Shown here: one piece after another, positions 43,365-54,330 of the stretch
Numbering within the stretch: position 1 is the stretch's first letter
Layout of the letters: each line of letters starts with the position of its first letter
NCBI GenBank assembly: GCA_025093985.1
Contig: JACAAK010000004.1
Location: 4,092,001-4,156,000 of the forward strand
From: Calvatia gigantea
Lineage: Eukaryota > Basidiomycota > Agaricomycetes > Agaricales > Lycoperdaceae
Length of the DNA stretch: 64,000 bases
Reading direction: 5' to 3'
Translations under genes and position numbers: made by a program
The notes under the pieces: generated by a model
Seen by the model: the letters and a program-made list of their open reading frames with translations, nothing else
Told to the model about the DNA's origin: nothing
Databases searched by the model: none

Positions 43365-45227
43365 TGTTCCTGGATATCCATGTCAATAGTGGCTGTTTCT
43401 GTTACTTTTCCTCCTTGGTTTGGCATTCTGTCTGCATTTAGCACCAGGATTTGTTATCCTAATTTCTGGCTAGGGATTCCTTCTTCATCAACCAGTTTTC
43501 TGCTAATGCTACTGGTGGTGTATCCTGAGTCTATAATTGTGTTCACCATGATTTCTTTCTTCACCATTTGTATTTTTCCTTTTAGGTTTAGTTTGTGCTT
43601 TCGTTTCTGGGGAATTGTATAAAATTTGTCTGATATCCTAGATACAAGCTTCTTGACTCTTGAGGCAGTGCCTACTTGGAGTCCTTGGAAAAATCCTTCT
43701 TCTCCTCTGTGTCAGTTTCCTCTACTCCTTGGACTTGTATTTTTTTGGGCACAGTGCAGGTTTTGGCTATGTGTCCCATCTTCCTGCAGTTGTAGTATGT
43801 TAACCCCTTGGGTTTCTTGCAGTTCTTGGTGATGTGGCCAAAAATACCACAGTTGTAGCATTTTGGTTCTCCCTTGTTGTTGAAGACATGGTGTCTGCTT
43901 CTTATCTCCATTAGTTCACCCATTCCCCCATAGGTAGTTCCAGTGTTAGTTTTCTTGTCTCCTCAATATTCAGATGCTTCATATTCTTGTCCAATGGAAA
44001 GTATTGCTTCTTTCCATTCTATGTATGTGTCTGGTCTGGTGATGGGTGGATATCCTGTGATCATGTGTATAATATCCTATTGGGTGTTCTTCCTAAGTAG
44101 GAACATAGCATATCTACTGTCAGTCTTGGCTTTGTTCTTCAAGACTTCAAATTCAATCAGGTAGTTGGCTATGTTCTGATTGCCCTATTTGAATTTCTCA
44201 ATCTGCCATTCTGCTTTACTGTTTGATGCATTGTCTGAGAAGGTTTTTCTGAATTCTTCTGAGAAGACCTTCCAATCTACTGAGTCTTCAGACTCTAGGA
44301 TTGTTGGTGCTTTTATGGCTGCATATGTTCCTGCCATTTCTCCTTGCAGCCTAGCTAAGACTGCTACAGCTTTGTCATCTGCCAAGGCAATCTTGTTAAA
44401 CTTCATGAAAAGCATCATTGCCCTCCACCAATTGTTGAACTTGGAATGGGTTCTATCAAAGAATCCATGGTCTAGCACTAAGCCTTTCCCATTGGGTACT
44501 AGTGCAATGGCTGTGGTATTATCTGTCATTTCTGGTTCTGACTTTGTTGAGTTGGTTTCATCTGAGCTTGATTCATCTGATTCTGATTCCTCCTGTTCCT
44601 GTGTTGGGTTCTCCAGGTGTCCTAACTCTTCTTCTGCTAAGTTGAGTTCATTTGAAAGTTCTGATATTACTTCTTCTTCTCCTGTTGGGTTTGCTCCTTG
44701 CATATAGTTTCTGGATTCGTCATGTTCAGCTGGTTCTGCAGGTACTTCAGGATTCTCTGTTTCTTCTTTGTCTGAAGCTTCTGACTTGTCATCTGTGACT
44801 TTGAGATTCAGTTCTCTATATTTGTCTGGGTTTGAGCTCATATACTAGCTCCTAGGTTCATCATTTGTTTAGGCCTATTTCAGCCTTCTCCTTGCAAGGT
44901 AAGGTGGGGACACTTAACCAAATGTTACAACCTTAGTCTGAGTAAACCTCAGGTTGCAACTTAGGCTAAGACTTGAGGGCAAGTAAGGGGAGAAGAACGA
45001 GGTGGTTAAGTGTACCAAATACAGTAGATGTATGTATACTTAAATATAGAGAGGCCATCCAGTTGAATGGATTGGGTAACTACATGAAACATCTGATAAA
45101 GATGGCGTGGTAGTTAATATGAGTCATGCTCAGAGATTGCTTGACACAAATAGGTGAAACAGGTACATAGATAAGTAGGAATGCAGGCAGTAATGGAATA
45201 CAACTTGATCAGTAGAAATCCACAACA
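43365..45227 (-). mobile_element. A4: 5' fragment of a family-A element
   Basis: Contains the 5' LTR (44923-45227, 305 bp), a leader, gag (43672-44841, MSSNPDKYRELNLKV ... CYNCGIFGHITKNC) with several stops, and the start of pol up to the protease (VDSGYTTSS-like, ~43525). It is cut at 43365 in the protease region by the A2 LTR; the remaining pol, ORF3 and 3' LTR are not found on the other side of A2. Its primer site (TGGTTAAGTGT, 44910-44920) perfectly complements its own LTR segment (ACACTTAACCA, 45003-45013). Confidence 0.8.
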
Positions 45228-45314
45228 GAGTATATGGGAGAAAGAGAAGAGTGTCTAAATAGAAGGTTAATACATTGATAGGGAGAGTCTGGAGATATGG
45301 TAAGTTCATAACAA
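45228..45314 (-). repeat. Repeat D fragment
   Basis: In reverse complement it starts TGTTATGAACTTACC and contains AATGTATTAACCTTCTA, matching the start of the D repeat at 56102. Confidence 0.5.
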
Positions 45315-45747
45315 AGCTTTCTTACCAATGCCTCAGACTATATGTTATAGACAGACAGGTCAATACTAACACCTACCAACTTTGCCTCCTCTATTCCATA
45401 CAACACCTCCACTCAGTTTCAATATCATCAAACTTATATTTGTACTACCTGATCTGATCAAGAACTACTATATAAAACCTCCACTCAATCCCATTATTGT
45501 CAATGAAGAAGAGGAATGGAAGGTTGAAGAAGTCATTAATAGCCATGTCCACCAAAGATGACTTCAATATCTCATTAAGTAGAAAGGCTTTGGAACAGAA
45601 CACAACTTATAGGAGCCAGCCAATGGAGTTCTACTGCAAACACCCTGGCATCCCCTGCCTCATCTGTATACTTATCTTCAGCTCACTTCCCTTCCAACCA
45701 ATCTAATATTACATATTGAGACACTGTGATTTTGGAGGGAGAGTAGA
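45315..45747 (+). pseudogene. B1 integrase end and chromodomain, decayed
   Basis: Plus-strand remnants aligning with the B2 sequence at 58660-59120: integrase C-terminal tail (~45320-45480), then chromodomain (IVNEEEEWKVEEVINSH-like, ~45495-45620) with stops at conserved Trp/Gln positions. It ends in the purine-rich tract TTGGAGGGAGAG just before the 3' LTR. The integrase core between 27762 and here is missing. Confidence 0.65.
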
Positions 45748-46060
45748 TGTCAGAACAATTTCCAATAGTCCTCCCAGACTGTTCCACAACCCCAGGCCCT
45801 CATCTGCACTCAGCCATAAAGATATGAATAACAACTGGAGGTCCTGACAGACAATGACAGACTTATGTATATAATAAAACAATAGAACAATAGACAGTAG
45901 AGTAGTATATATCAACCTGTACACCTGCAGAGAACCCTTATCTAATTCTTTAAAGATTCCCCTGCAGGTATATAGTCTATACAGTCACTTGTAATATAAC
46001 TAAGGATTCCCCCACAGTTACTCACTCATCCACTTTGCCCAACTCATGAGAGTCTCATGA
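45748..46060 (+). repeat. B1 3' LTR, 3'-truncated
   Basis: Begins TGTCAGAACAATTTCC and aligns with 17372-17720, but ends at GAGTCTCATGA, where A6 sequence begins. Confidence 0.7.
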
Positions 46061-46162
46061 TAAGGTTCTCTTTGATAAATGCTTTGGGCTCATCTTGTTC
46101 CTTGACTATCACATTGTATGTGCTGGCATTTATTTCCTTTAGAGTGTCATCTGTTAGCACTA
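46061..46162 (-). pseudogene. A6: short family-A pol fragment
   Basis: Encodes on the minus strand the protease-RT linker seen in other copies (KEINASTYNVIVKEQDEPK, FIKENL). It is cut at a TA by the second Tc1 element. Confidence 0.6.
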
Positions 46163-47172
46163 TAGTAAGGGACAAAACTGTTCTAATGTTTTGAGATTCT
46201 TTAAAGATCATTGAATAGCTCTGATACTACTGTGGCTGTGCACTTCATATTTTAATATATCCTCACTAATCACATGCCAAAAATGATTATGTAATTTAGA
46301 GTTTTGAACAAGTTATGAATTAATTAATATTTTCTACTCATTGGAACAGTTTTGTCTCTCTTGAAAATTATATACAAAATAGGTATTCTAGTACCTGGTA
46401 TAGCCTCCCTTGGCTTGTAAAACTGCCTGAACTCTCCTAGGCATACTTTCTATCAAATTCTGGCACATCTTCTTTTGTATATCCTTCCATTCCTTTTCTA
46501 TCCTTTCCTAGAGGATATTTATGCTGCTAGAGGGGTCATCATACTCTCCAAGCTGATTCTTGAGGTAAGTCTAAAAGTGTTCAATGGGATTAAGGTCTGG
46601 AGACTGTGAAGGCCATACCATAACCTCTATTTTAGAGTCATCAAACCATTTTGTGGCCTTTTTGCTTTTGTATTTGGGATTATTGTTCTGTTGGAAAACC
46701 ATATCCTCTTTCTTCTTTTTATGCCACCTCAAGCTCCTCTGCAGTTCATTATTCAAGGATCTTCACATAAAGTGTGGCATCCATCTTCCCATTGATTCTA
46801 CTAGCAAACCCCATTCTTTCCCAAAACATATATATCAGGGCAACTCCCAACAGTCCCCCTAGACTGTTCCACAATCCCATGCCCTTACCCACACTCAGCC
46901 ATGCAGACATGAATAACAACTGGAGATCCCAACAGACAATGATAGACTTACATACATAATGAAACAATAGGACAATAGACAGTAAAGTAGTATATATCAA
47001 TCTGTACACCTGCAGGAGACCCTTATCTGATTCTTTAAGGATTCCCCCACAGATATGTAGTATGTACACATGTTTGTAATATAACTAAGGATTCCCCCAC
47101 AGTCACCTGCTCATCCATTTTGCCTGCCTTGTGAGAGCCTTACATTTCTGAGCCACTTGGACTATAGGTTGC

Positions 47173-47718
47173 TGTCATGACCGCGCACGTTCGCCCGCTC
47201 TCACCCGCTTCCCCCGCTCGTAGTCATCGTTACCTTAGTCCGGCTGCATTGGGTGCTCTTCATTCTTTCTGTCAGTCGGTCCGATATCCTGTTTTCCATC
47301 TTAATCTCCATTCCCTTCAACTTCTCCGCTATCGCCTTATAGCTAGAACTCGATCCCGGTGTCTTGTTAGATGGCCGTCCTCGGCGGCCGTCCATTCTTC
47401 GTTCACCATTACTTTCGTACTTCCCGCTTTTCAGACTAGTATATAAACCTAGTCCCCATGCTTATAAATCCTCAGTCTGATTATTGACCACAATTACGCC
47501 CTCTGATTCTGTTCCTCTCTGTCTCTGTTCCTCCAACCCTCTGACCCCACTCCCTCCTGAAATACGGACTTCGACGACAGCAGGAAGGCGCAACACATAC
47601 GTTGAAGCCGCTGAGTCCAAATCTCGTACTCGTCCGAATTCACCCGCTCCGTACGTTCTCACCCGACGTCACCTGGCGGCTAACCTCGGCCGATATCCCG
47701 CGTAACCCGATCGTAACA
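47173..47718 (+). repeat. F 5' LTR
   Basis: 546 bp, TGTCATGACCGCGCACG...GATCGTAACA. TATA box TATATAAA at 47440-47447; the segment AGTCTGATTAT at 47474-47484, 34 nt downstream of it, complements the primer site. Confidence 0.92.
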
Positions 47719-47720
47719 GT

Positions 47721-47731
47721 ATAATCAGACT
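47721..47731 (+). promoter_or_regulatory. Self-complementary primer-binding site of F
   Basis: ATAATCAGACT, two bases inside the 5' LTR, is the exact complement of AGTCTGATTAT (47474-47484). Length (11 nt), distance from the LTR (2 nt) and distance of the partner from the TATA box (34 nt) are the same as in family A. Confidence 0.65.
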
Positions 47732-47773
47732 CCACTCCTCTGTCGTTCCCTTGTCCCTTTATCACTAATTACT

Positions 47774-49177
47774 ATGCCTACCATGACCACCAGGTCACAA
47801 ACTGCTTCCAAAGCCTGGAAGGTTTCTGTTGCCAGAAGCCGGAAGGCCACCACACCACTTTCCTACGGAACCCCTCAACGCAGAGCTTTCCCAGTAGTAT
47901 CACTCCAAGGAACCCCCTTCGAAGAGGTCTTGCAGGAAGGGCCCGATCCCAATCATGAAAATGATAAGGACTGGTTACCCGACCAAGGTGAGAACCAGAA
48001 TCAGGACCCTTTCGACGATGGACCCCCAGATCCTGGAGATGGTAACGATGGTGATGATGGTGAAGCCCCTCCTGACAGTAACGCCGGTGATGACGGTGCC
48101 CCTAATCCACAACGCCGAGGTTTGACAATGGCGGAAGCCATTGCACTTTTGGCCGACAAGCTAGATGATCGGGCCCGTTCTCAGCCGCCCCAAGTACCCA
48201 GAACCCCCCACACTAAGGCCCGTGAACCTAACACGTTCAGCGGTGCTAACCCCGAGGAACTCCATCAGTTCCTGTTCCAATGTCGGCTCTACTTTTACTC
48301 CAACCCCTCGCTCTTTCCGACTGACAACAATAAGGTGAACTTCGCACTCACCTATTTGACTGATACTGCTCTCCGATGGTTCGAGACAGCTATCAACCAA
48401 GAGGAGACTCTTGGCACTGTCCACCCATGGACCTCCGACTGGGACCTTTTCGTCCTGGAGCTCAAAACCAATTTCGGGATTGCAGACCCGCGCGGCGAAT
48501 CCACCGAACTTTTAGACAACCTTCGGATGAAACACTCCGACAAAATCACCAACTACAACGTCGAGTTCATGTGGCTGTCGTCACAGCTCAATTGGAATGA
48601 CGAGGTACTCTGCCACCGATACTACAAAGGGCTCCCGGATCGTCTCCAGGACTCCTTATCCAGTCGCCCCACTGGTAAGCCCACCACTTTCGTCCTGATG
48701 TGGGAGATTACTCTCCTCTTCGATAACCGTTATTGGGAGCGTCAGCGCGAAAAGACTCGGGCAAAGTCGGCCGCCGAAACAGCGTCCGCTTCTCTCAGCA
48801 GGAGGCCTGGCCAGAACCCGTCCTCTTCCACCAACACCAACAACACCAACAACGTCAGCAGCACCAACAACAAGCCCAACAACACCAGCAACAAGGGCAA
48901 CAACTCCAAGCCCTCGACGTCTACTGCTACCCCCTCCTCTTCCGCCTCGAAGTCCACTTCGTCGGCGAAGCCCGATTTGACCGACAAGCTCGGCAAGGAC
49001 GGCAAGCTGACTACCGATGAGCGCAAACGGCGCTTGGACAACAACCTCTGTCTGTTCTGCGGAAACGCAGGACACAAGGTGAGTGAGTGCAGGAAGAAAG
49101 CTGCCTCGGCCGTGAAGGCTGTGGCCCGACTCGCTGAGGCGGTCAACAGGAACTCTGATAAGAGTTCGGGAAACTAA
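47774..49177 (+). CDS. F gag, 467 aa
   Basis: Structural protein of the element. An acidic, Asp/Gly/Pro-rich N-terminal third is followed by a retrotransposon gag (capsid) domain at residues ~150-290 (EPNTFSGANPEELHQFLFQC, DTALRWFETAINQE, FVLELKTNFGIADPRGEST, YYKGLPDRLQDSL). Then come an Asn/Ser/Thr-rich linker and one CCHC knuckle (CLFCGNAGHKVSEC) near residue 427. The ORF is intact. Its stop directly follows the GGGAAAC heptamer. The ATG at 47774 is 56 bp from the LTR; the adjacent in-frame ATG at 47783 is an alternative. Confidence 0.9.
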   Translation: MPTMTTRSQTASKAWKVSVARSRKATTPLSYGTPQRRAFPVVSLQGTPFEEVLQEGPDPNHENDKDWLPDQGENQNQDPFDDGPPDPGDGNDGDDGEAPPDSNAGDDGAPNPQRRGLTMAEAIALLADKLDDRARSQPPQVPRTPHTKAREPNTFSGANPEELHQFLFQCRLYFYSNPSLFPTDNNKVNFALTYLTDTALRWFETAINQEETLGTVHPWTSDWDLFVLELKTNFGIADPRGESTELLDNLRMKHSDKITNYNVEFMWLSSQLNWNDEVLCHRYYKGLPDRLQDSLSSRPTGKPTTFVLMWEITLLFDNRYWERQREKTRAKSAAETASASLSRRPGQNPSSSTNTNNTNNVSSTNNKPNNTSNKGNNSKPSTSTATPSSSASKSTSSAKPDLTDKLGKDGKLTTDERKRRLDNNLCLFCGNAGHKVSECRKKAASAVKAVARLAEAVNRNSDKSSGN

Positions 49178-49240
49178 GTAGCGGTCCTCGAGACTCTGCA
49201 CTAGCTGAGGACCGCGTTGTACTCACTTGTGCCACAGAGT
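49168..49240 (+). promoter_or_regulatory. -1 frameshift signal: GGGAAAC plus stem/pseudoknot
   Basis: In gag frame the sequence is TCG GGA AAC TAA, giving the canonical X XXY YYZ heptamer G GGA AAC (49168-49174) directly before the gag stop. After a 6-nt spacer, GCGGTCCTC (49181-49189) pairs perfectly with GAGGACCGC (49207-49215) across a 17-nt loop. Loop bases ACTCTG (49193-49198) can pair with CAGAGT (49235-49240), giving a possible H-type pseudoknot. Pol is in the -1 frame and open from here. Confidence 0.8.
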
Positions 49241-52200
49241 GTTTCCGACTCAACGCGTCCGCTCTTTCTAATCCCAACTCCTTTCAACTGTCTATCTCCT
49301 CCTCGCTCATCCTCTCCCCCTCCGATACCCATTTCAAGGCCCTCATTGATAGTGGCTCTACACACTGCTTCGTGGATATTGACTTTATCCGCTCTCATGA
49401 CCTCCTGACCTCGCCCATTCCTCCTGTTGAGCTCTGTCTTTTCAACGGTTCTTCTAGTGCTTTTATTACTGAACTTGCGAACATCCCTGTCACCTTTGGC
49501 TGTGGTGAATCTATGACTCTGGACTTCTTCGTCACTCGACTCGACTCTTCTTGCTCCGTGGTTCTGGGATACAACTGGCTCACCCGCTACAATCCGTTGA
49601 TTGATTGGGCCTTGGGCAGTATTACTTTCCGACCACTACAGCTCGAAATTCCTGTCACTCCTCCCTGTGTTGCGACTGCCTCTGCTGCGTCCACACATTC
49701 TTTGGCGCCCATTTCGGCCACACCCGCTCCCATAGATCCACAGTCCTCTCTGCCCCCTGCCTCCACGCGTCCCCATATCTCCCTGGTGAACGCTGTTGCA
49801 TTCCTGCGCGCCACGCGCATTCCTGGTTCAGTTCAATTCAGCCTTAACCTCAACGACCCGTCGATGTCAGCCGCTTCAGCCGCCATCAATGAGGAACCAG
49901 ATGATTGGTCTAACATCCCCGAAGCATATTGCGAGTTTGCCGACGTTTTCAGTAAAGCGAAGGCCAACATACTTGCTGAACATAGACCCTATGACCTCCA
50001 AATCAATCTGGAAGAAGGTGGCCAACCTCCCGTTGGTACCATCTACTCTCTGTCCCGGACTGAACTGGAGGCCCTCCGTGAATTCATTGAGGAAAACCTT
50101 GCCATTGGCTTCATTCGCCCTTCCAACTCCCCTCATGGAGCTCCGGTCCTTTTTGTCAAGAAGAAGGATAGCTCCCTCCGACTCTGTGTCGACTTCCGAG
50201 GTCTCAACCGTATCACGAAGAAGGATCGCTATCCTCTTCCGCTCATATCTGACCTACTCGACTCTCCACGCAAAGCCCGCATTTACACCAAGATCGACCT
50301 CCGCCACGCTTACCATCTCGTTCGCGTCGCGGCTGGTGATGAATGGAAGACGGCCTTTCGGACCCACTATGGCTCGTTCGAATGGCTTGTTATGCCCTTC
50401 GGCCTCACTAACGCACCTGCTGCTTTCCAGTGGTTCATGAACGACATCTTCAAGGATCTCCTAGATGTTTGCGTTACGGTCTATCTTGATGATATCCTCA
50501 TCTACTCCGACAACCTCAGCAACCACTGCAAGCAGGTTAAGGATGTATTAAAGCAGCTCCGCAAACATGGCCTCTATGCCCGCGCAGATAAGTGTGAGTT
50601 CGAATCCGATACCGTTGAATACCTTGGCTACGTCCTCTCCCCCGAAGGTCTCAGAATGTCTGAGGAAAAGGTCAAGATCATCCAGGACTGGCCCGAACCG
50701 AAGAAGGTCAAGGACATACAGTCCTTCCTCGGCTTCGCCAACTTCTACCGTCGCTTCATCTACAACTACTCTGACATCGTCGTCCTACTGACCCGCCTCA
50801 CCTGAAAGGGCATGGTGTGGAAGTTCAGCGATGACTGTCGAGAAGCTTTCACATCATTGAAGGACGCCTTTATCTCAGCACCCGTTCTCACTCACTGGAT
50901 ACCCGACGCTCAGATCATTGTCGAGACCGACGCATCTGACTACGCGCTAGCAGCCATCCTCTCCATCATTACCGAGGATGGTGAAGTTCACCCCATGGCA
51001 TTCCACTCCCGCACCTTCAGTCCTGCTGAGCTGAATTATGATACCCACGACAAGGAACTCCTGGCTATATTTGAAGCTTTCAGGATTTGGCGGCACTACT
51101 TCGAAGGTGCCCCTCTTGCGATCGATGTTGTTACTGATCACAAGAATCTAGAATACTTCTGTACCACGAAAATCCTCACCCGCCGCCAAGCCCGCTGGTC
51201 CGAGTTCCTCTCCCAGTTCAACCTCATGATTCACTTTCGCCCTGGCCGACTAGGGACAAAACCCGACGCTCTTACTAGACGATGGGACGTCTACCCTAAA
51301 GGGGGGAATAATGACTACGCTACGGTCAATCCTCACAACTTCAGACCTGTCTTTACTCATGAACAGCTTTCAGCCTCTGTCCGTGCTACATACCTATATG
51401 CCCCTTTCCTTTGCGCAGCCACGATCATTGACCTTGATCAACTCCACTCTGATATCCTCTCAGCTCTCCCGCTTGACCCGTCCACAGCCACTCACATAGC
51501 TAAACCAGAAGGACGGTGGTCCGTCGACTCGGCTGGTTTTCTCCGCCTTGATGACAGGATCTACGTTCCTGATGCTAACAAGTTACGACTTCGAGTCTTA
51601 CAGTACAAACATGATCACATCCTCTCTGGCCACTTCGGTCAGAACAAGACTCTCGAACTCGTCCGCAGAGACTACACTTGGCCCGACATCCGGTCGGCTG
51701 TCAAGGACTTCTGTAAGTCATGTGTCACTTGTATGCGATCTAAACCGCAGCGCCACAGGCCATACGGACTTCTCAAGCAACTTCCCATCCCTGAACGACC
51801 CTGGAACTCTATCTCTATGGACTTCATTGAGAAGCTCCCTACCTCCTCTGAGTTCGATACTATCCTCGTTATCGTCGACAGACTCACCAAACAATCCCTG
51901 TTCATTCCTACCCATGACACGATCACATTGGCCGAGTTGGCCCGACTATTCGTCATTCATGTATTCTCGAAGCACGGTGTTCCCGAACACGTCACGTCCG
52001 ATTGCGGCTCTGAGTTCGTCTCACACTTCTTCCGGTCGCTTGGAAAAGCACTGGACATGAAGTTGCATTTCACTTCGGGTTATCACCCTGAAGGTGACGG
52101 ACAGACCGAACGGACCAACCAGACCCTCGAGCAATACATTTGTGTCTACTGCAATTATCAGCAGGACAACTGGGCAGAATTACTTCCACTAGCTGAGTTC

Positions 52201-52896
52201 GCTTACAACAACGCTCCTAGTGCCACGACTGGTGTTTCCCCATTCTTCGCTAACAAGGGTTATCACCCAAACATCACAGTTTACCCCGAGAGAGATTTAG
52301 CTTCTAGGCGGGCCCGACAATTCGTTGTCGACCTCGACGAACTCCACGACGTGCTAAAGGCTGAGATCAAACTTGCTCAAGGACGTTACCAGACATCTGC
52401 TGACGCCCGCAGACTTCCTTCGCCTGACTTCACCATCGGTCAGAAAGTCTTCGTCAAGGCCAAGTTCTTCCGCACGACTCGGCCATCCAAAAAGCTCTCT
52501 GAGAAGTATCTCGGTCCTTACGAGATTATAGCACAACCCGGTTCCGTTTCATTCACTCTCAAACTCCCTGACTCACTTCGCGCTGTTTACCCAGTTTTCC
52601 ATGTCTCTATGCTAGAACCTGCCACACCCAACACCTTCGACAGCCGCTCTGAGCCGCCTCCCCCGCCTGTCGAGGTTGAAGGTGAACCGGAGTACGAAAT
52701 TGCTCACGTCGTTGACTCGAAAATTGACTGCCGTCGAGCTTGCAAGCTTTTGTACAAAGTCATCTGGTTAGGTTATGAAGACACTGAAGAAGAGTCTTCC
52801 TGGTTACCTGCTACTGAGCTAGCACATGCAGCTGAACTTCTTGCAGACTTTCATTCCTCTTACCCTTCTAAGCCTAGACCTTTGAACCCTCTATGA
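49175..52896 (+). pseudogene. F pol, protease-RT-RNase H-integrase, one stop
   Basis: Expressed by -1 frameshift. Protease ALIDSGSTHCFVD (Asp codon 49348-49350); RT with LRLCVDFRGLNRITKKD (~50180) and YLDDILIYS (50482-50508); RNase H ETDASDYALAAILS (~50925); integrase zinc finger HDHILSGHFGQN ... CKSCVTCM (~51610-51735); DDE core with D in ISMDFIEKL, D in TSDCGSEF (~52000) and E in DGQTERTNQTLEQ (~52110); GPY module (~52500); C-terminal chromodomain-like part (YEIAHVVDSKIDCR, IWLGYEDTEEESSWLPATEL, ~52695-52830). One TGA at 50803-50805 falls between RT and RNase H (LTRLT, stop, KGMVWKF), where Arg is usual. All other residues are open, so the defect is probably recent. Confidence 0.9.
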
Positions 52897-53016
52897 TTTT
52901 TTCCTTACTTAAATTTCTTCCACACTTCATTCACAGACAGACAAATCAGTTTTATTGCTCATTATTAATTATCAAATTATGTAAAGTCCAAAATACGAGG
53001 GGAAGACGGCCGCGGA

Positions 53017-54182
53017 TCACTGGGCAGCTTTACCCGACTCAGTCACTTCGTCCGCTCCTCCCTCTACCTCTGCTTCTTCCTCCTTTTCCTCTTCATTCTT
53101 ATTTCTGTTGTCTCCCTCCACTTCCATTACTACCTCCGTTTCCTCCTGGGTTTCGCCCGACTCGCCCGCTTCCTCGTTGTCATCCTCGTTGTCATTGTCA
53201 TCTGCCAGTGCCTGGGCATCCATCACCTTCTGAACCATCAGCCCAATGCTGTACTGATACCCGCCATTCCTGATGACTGCGGCCTCGACATTCCTTCCGA
53301 GCTCGTTCGCCCGCTCCAGCCGCAGCAACTGCTCCTCTCCAATCTCAATCAGCCGATCCGTCCTCACCCCTTGATCCTCCATAATGGACGCGATCCGCTC
53401 CAGGATATCATTTTGGCGAGTAAGGAGAGCCGTGAGTTGATCATTGCTGACCCGAGATACTTGGGTGGCGACAGTGTTCGGCCAATGACGGGCGGATGGA
53501 AGGCGACAGGCCTTCTTCGACAGTGAACATTCGAGGCACTTGGTGACCTCGCGACTAGAACGGCCATTAGCACAATCACTGGGAAGCTAAGTGCCACTTA
53601 CCTTGACGTCGACTCCCTGATTGTGCAAGGATCGCCGTTGTCGAGACATCGCTCGCACTTATTATGGCCACCCATCTTGACCTTCTTTCCATCGACTGCA
53701 GGTGGCTCGTCCTCGCCCGATTCCCTCCAGTCTGGGTCTGGCTTGCCCCCGAAATCCAACTCTTCATCGACGCGTCTCCTTTTCAACGATGGCGGCGCCT
53801 TCCCAACCCACTCCTTCGTGATCTTCCATTGATGTCGCTTCTCGGCCGCTATCTTTTTATCCGCATCATCAGCGGCCTTACACTTTCCTTCGTGTTTACT
53901 TGCCCACGCCAACTCTTCACGTTGCTCCTCCTCCCGCGCCTCTTGTTCCTCGCATTCCTTCCTCTCCTGTGCCTCTTGCTCCTCCCGCTCCTTCTTTTCC
54001 CGTGCTTCTCGTTCCGCCCGTTCCTGCCTTTCTCGCTCCTCGCTCTCTTCCAATTCACGCAGCTCGCGTTCTGCCTGCCATTCCGCCTCCTCCTGCCTTT
54101 CCAGCTCGAGCCGCTTGCATTCGCGCATGGCCTCCAGCTTGGCCCATTTCTCTGCGGCAGTTTTCTTGTTGGAGCTAGACAT
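53017..54182 (-). CDS. Antisense gene inside F: coiled-coil protein with Zn2Cys6-like cluster, 372 aa
   Basis: Two exons, 53602-54182 and 53017-53554, separated by a 47-bp intron with GTAAGT donor and TTCTAG acceptor; the join keeps one frame (193 codons + 2 nt, then 1 nt + 178 codons and TGA). Residues ~1-100 are a charged coiled coil rich in Glu/Arg. Then comes a basic patch (LKRRRVDEE, a possible nuclear signal). Next is CERCLDNGDPC, 13 residues across the splice, and CLECSLSKKAC: two C-x2-C-x6-C triads, the spacing of fungal Zn2Cys6 DNA-binding clusters. A heptad-like helix follows (TALLTRQNDILERIASIMED), then a strongly acidic C-terminus. It lies opposite to gag-pol, between pol and the polypurine tract. 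The architecture suggests a nuclear regulator; the target is unknown. No lesion is seen. A cell gene captured by the element is an alternative origin. Confidence 0.75.
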
Positions 54183-54330
54183 GGGAGTGGTCGAGGTGGT
54201 GGTTAGAGTAGAGAATGGGACCGTAAAATTTCCAAGGTGACAGAATTTACATGCACCATCAAAAGTCTAATTGGAGATTCCCACGGTTCGATTTCATGGC
54301 CTCGAGGGCTCGGCCCTAATGGGGGGATAC

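Noticed and set aside
47177..47446. 89-aa ORF in the F LTR, repeated at 54335-54604
   Set aside because: It is present twice only because LTRs are duplicated, lies upstream of the TATA box, and shows no protein features.
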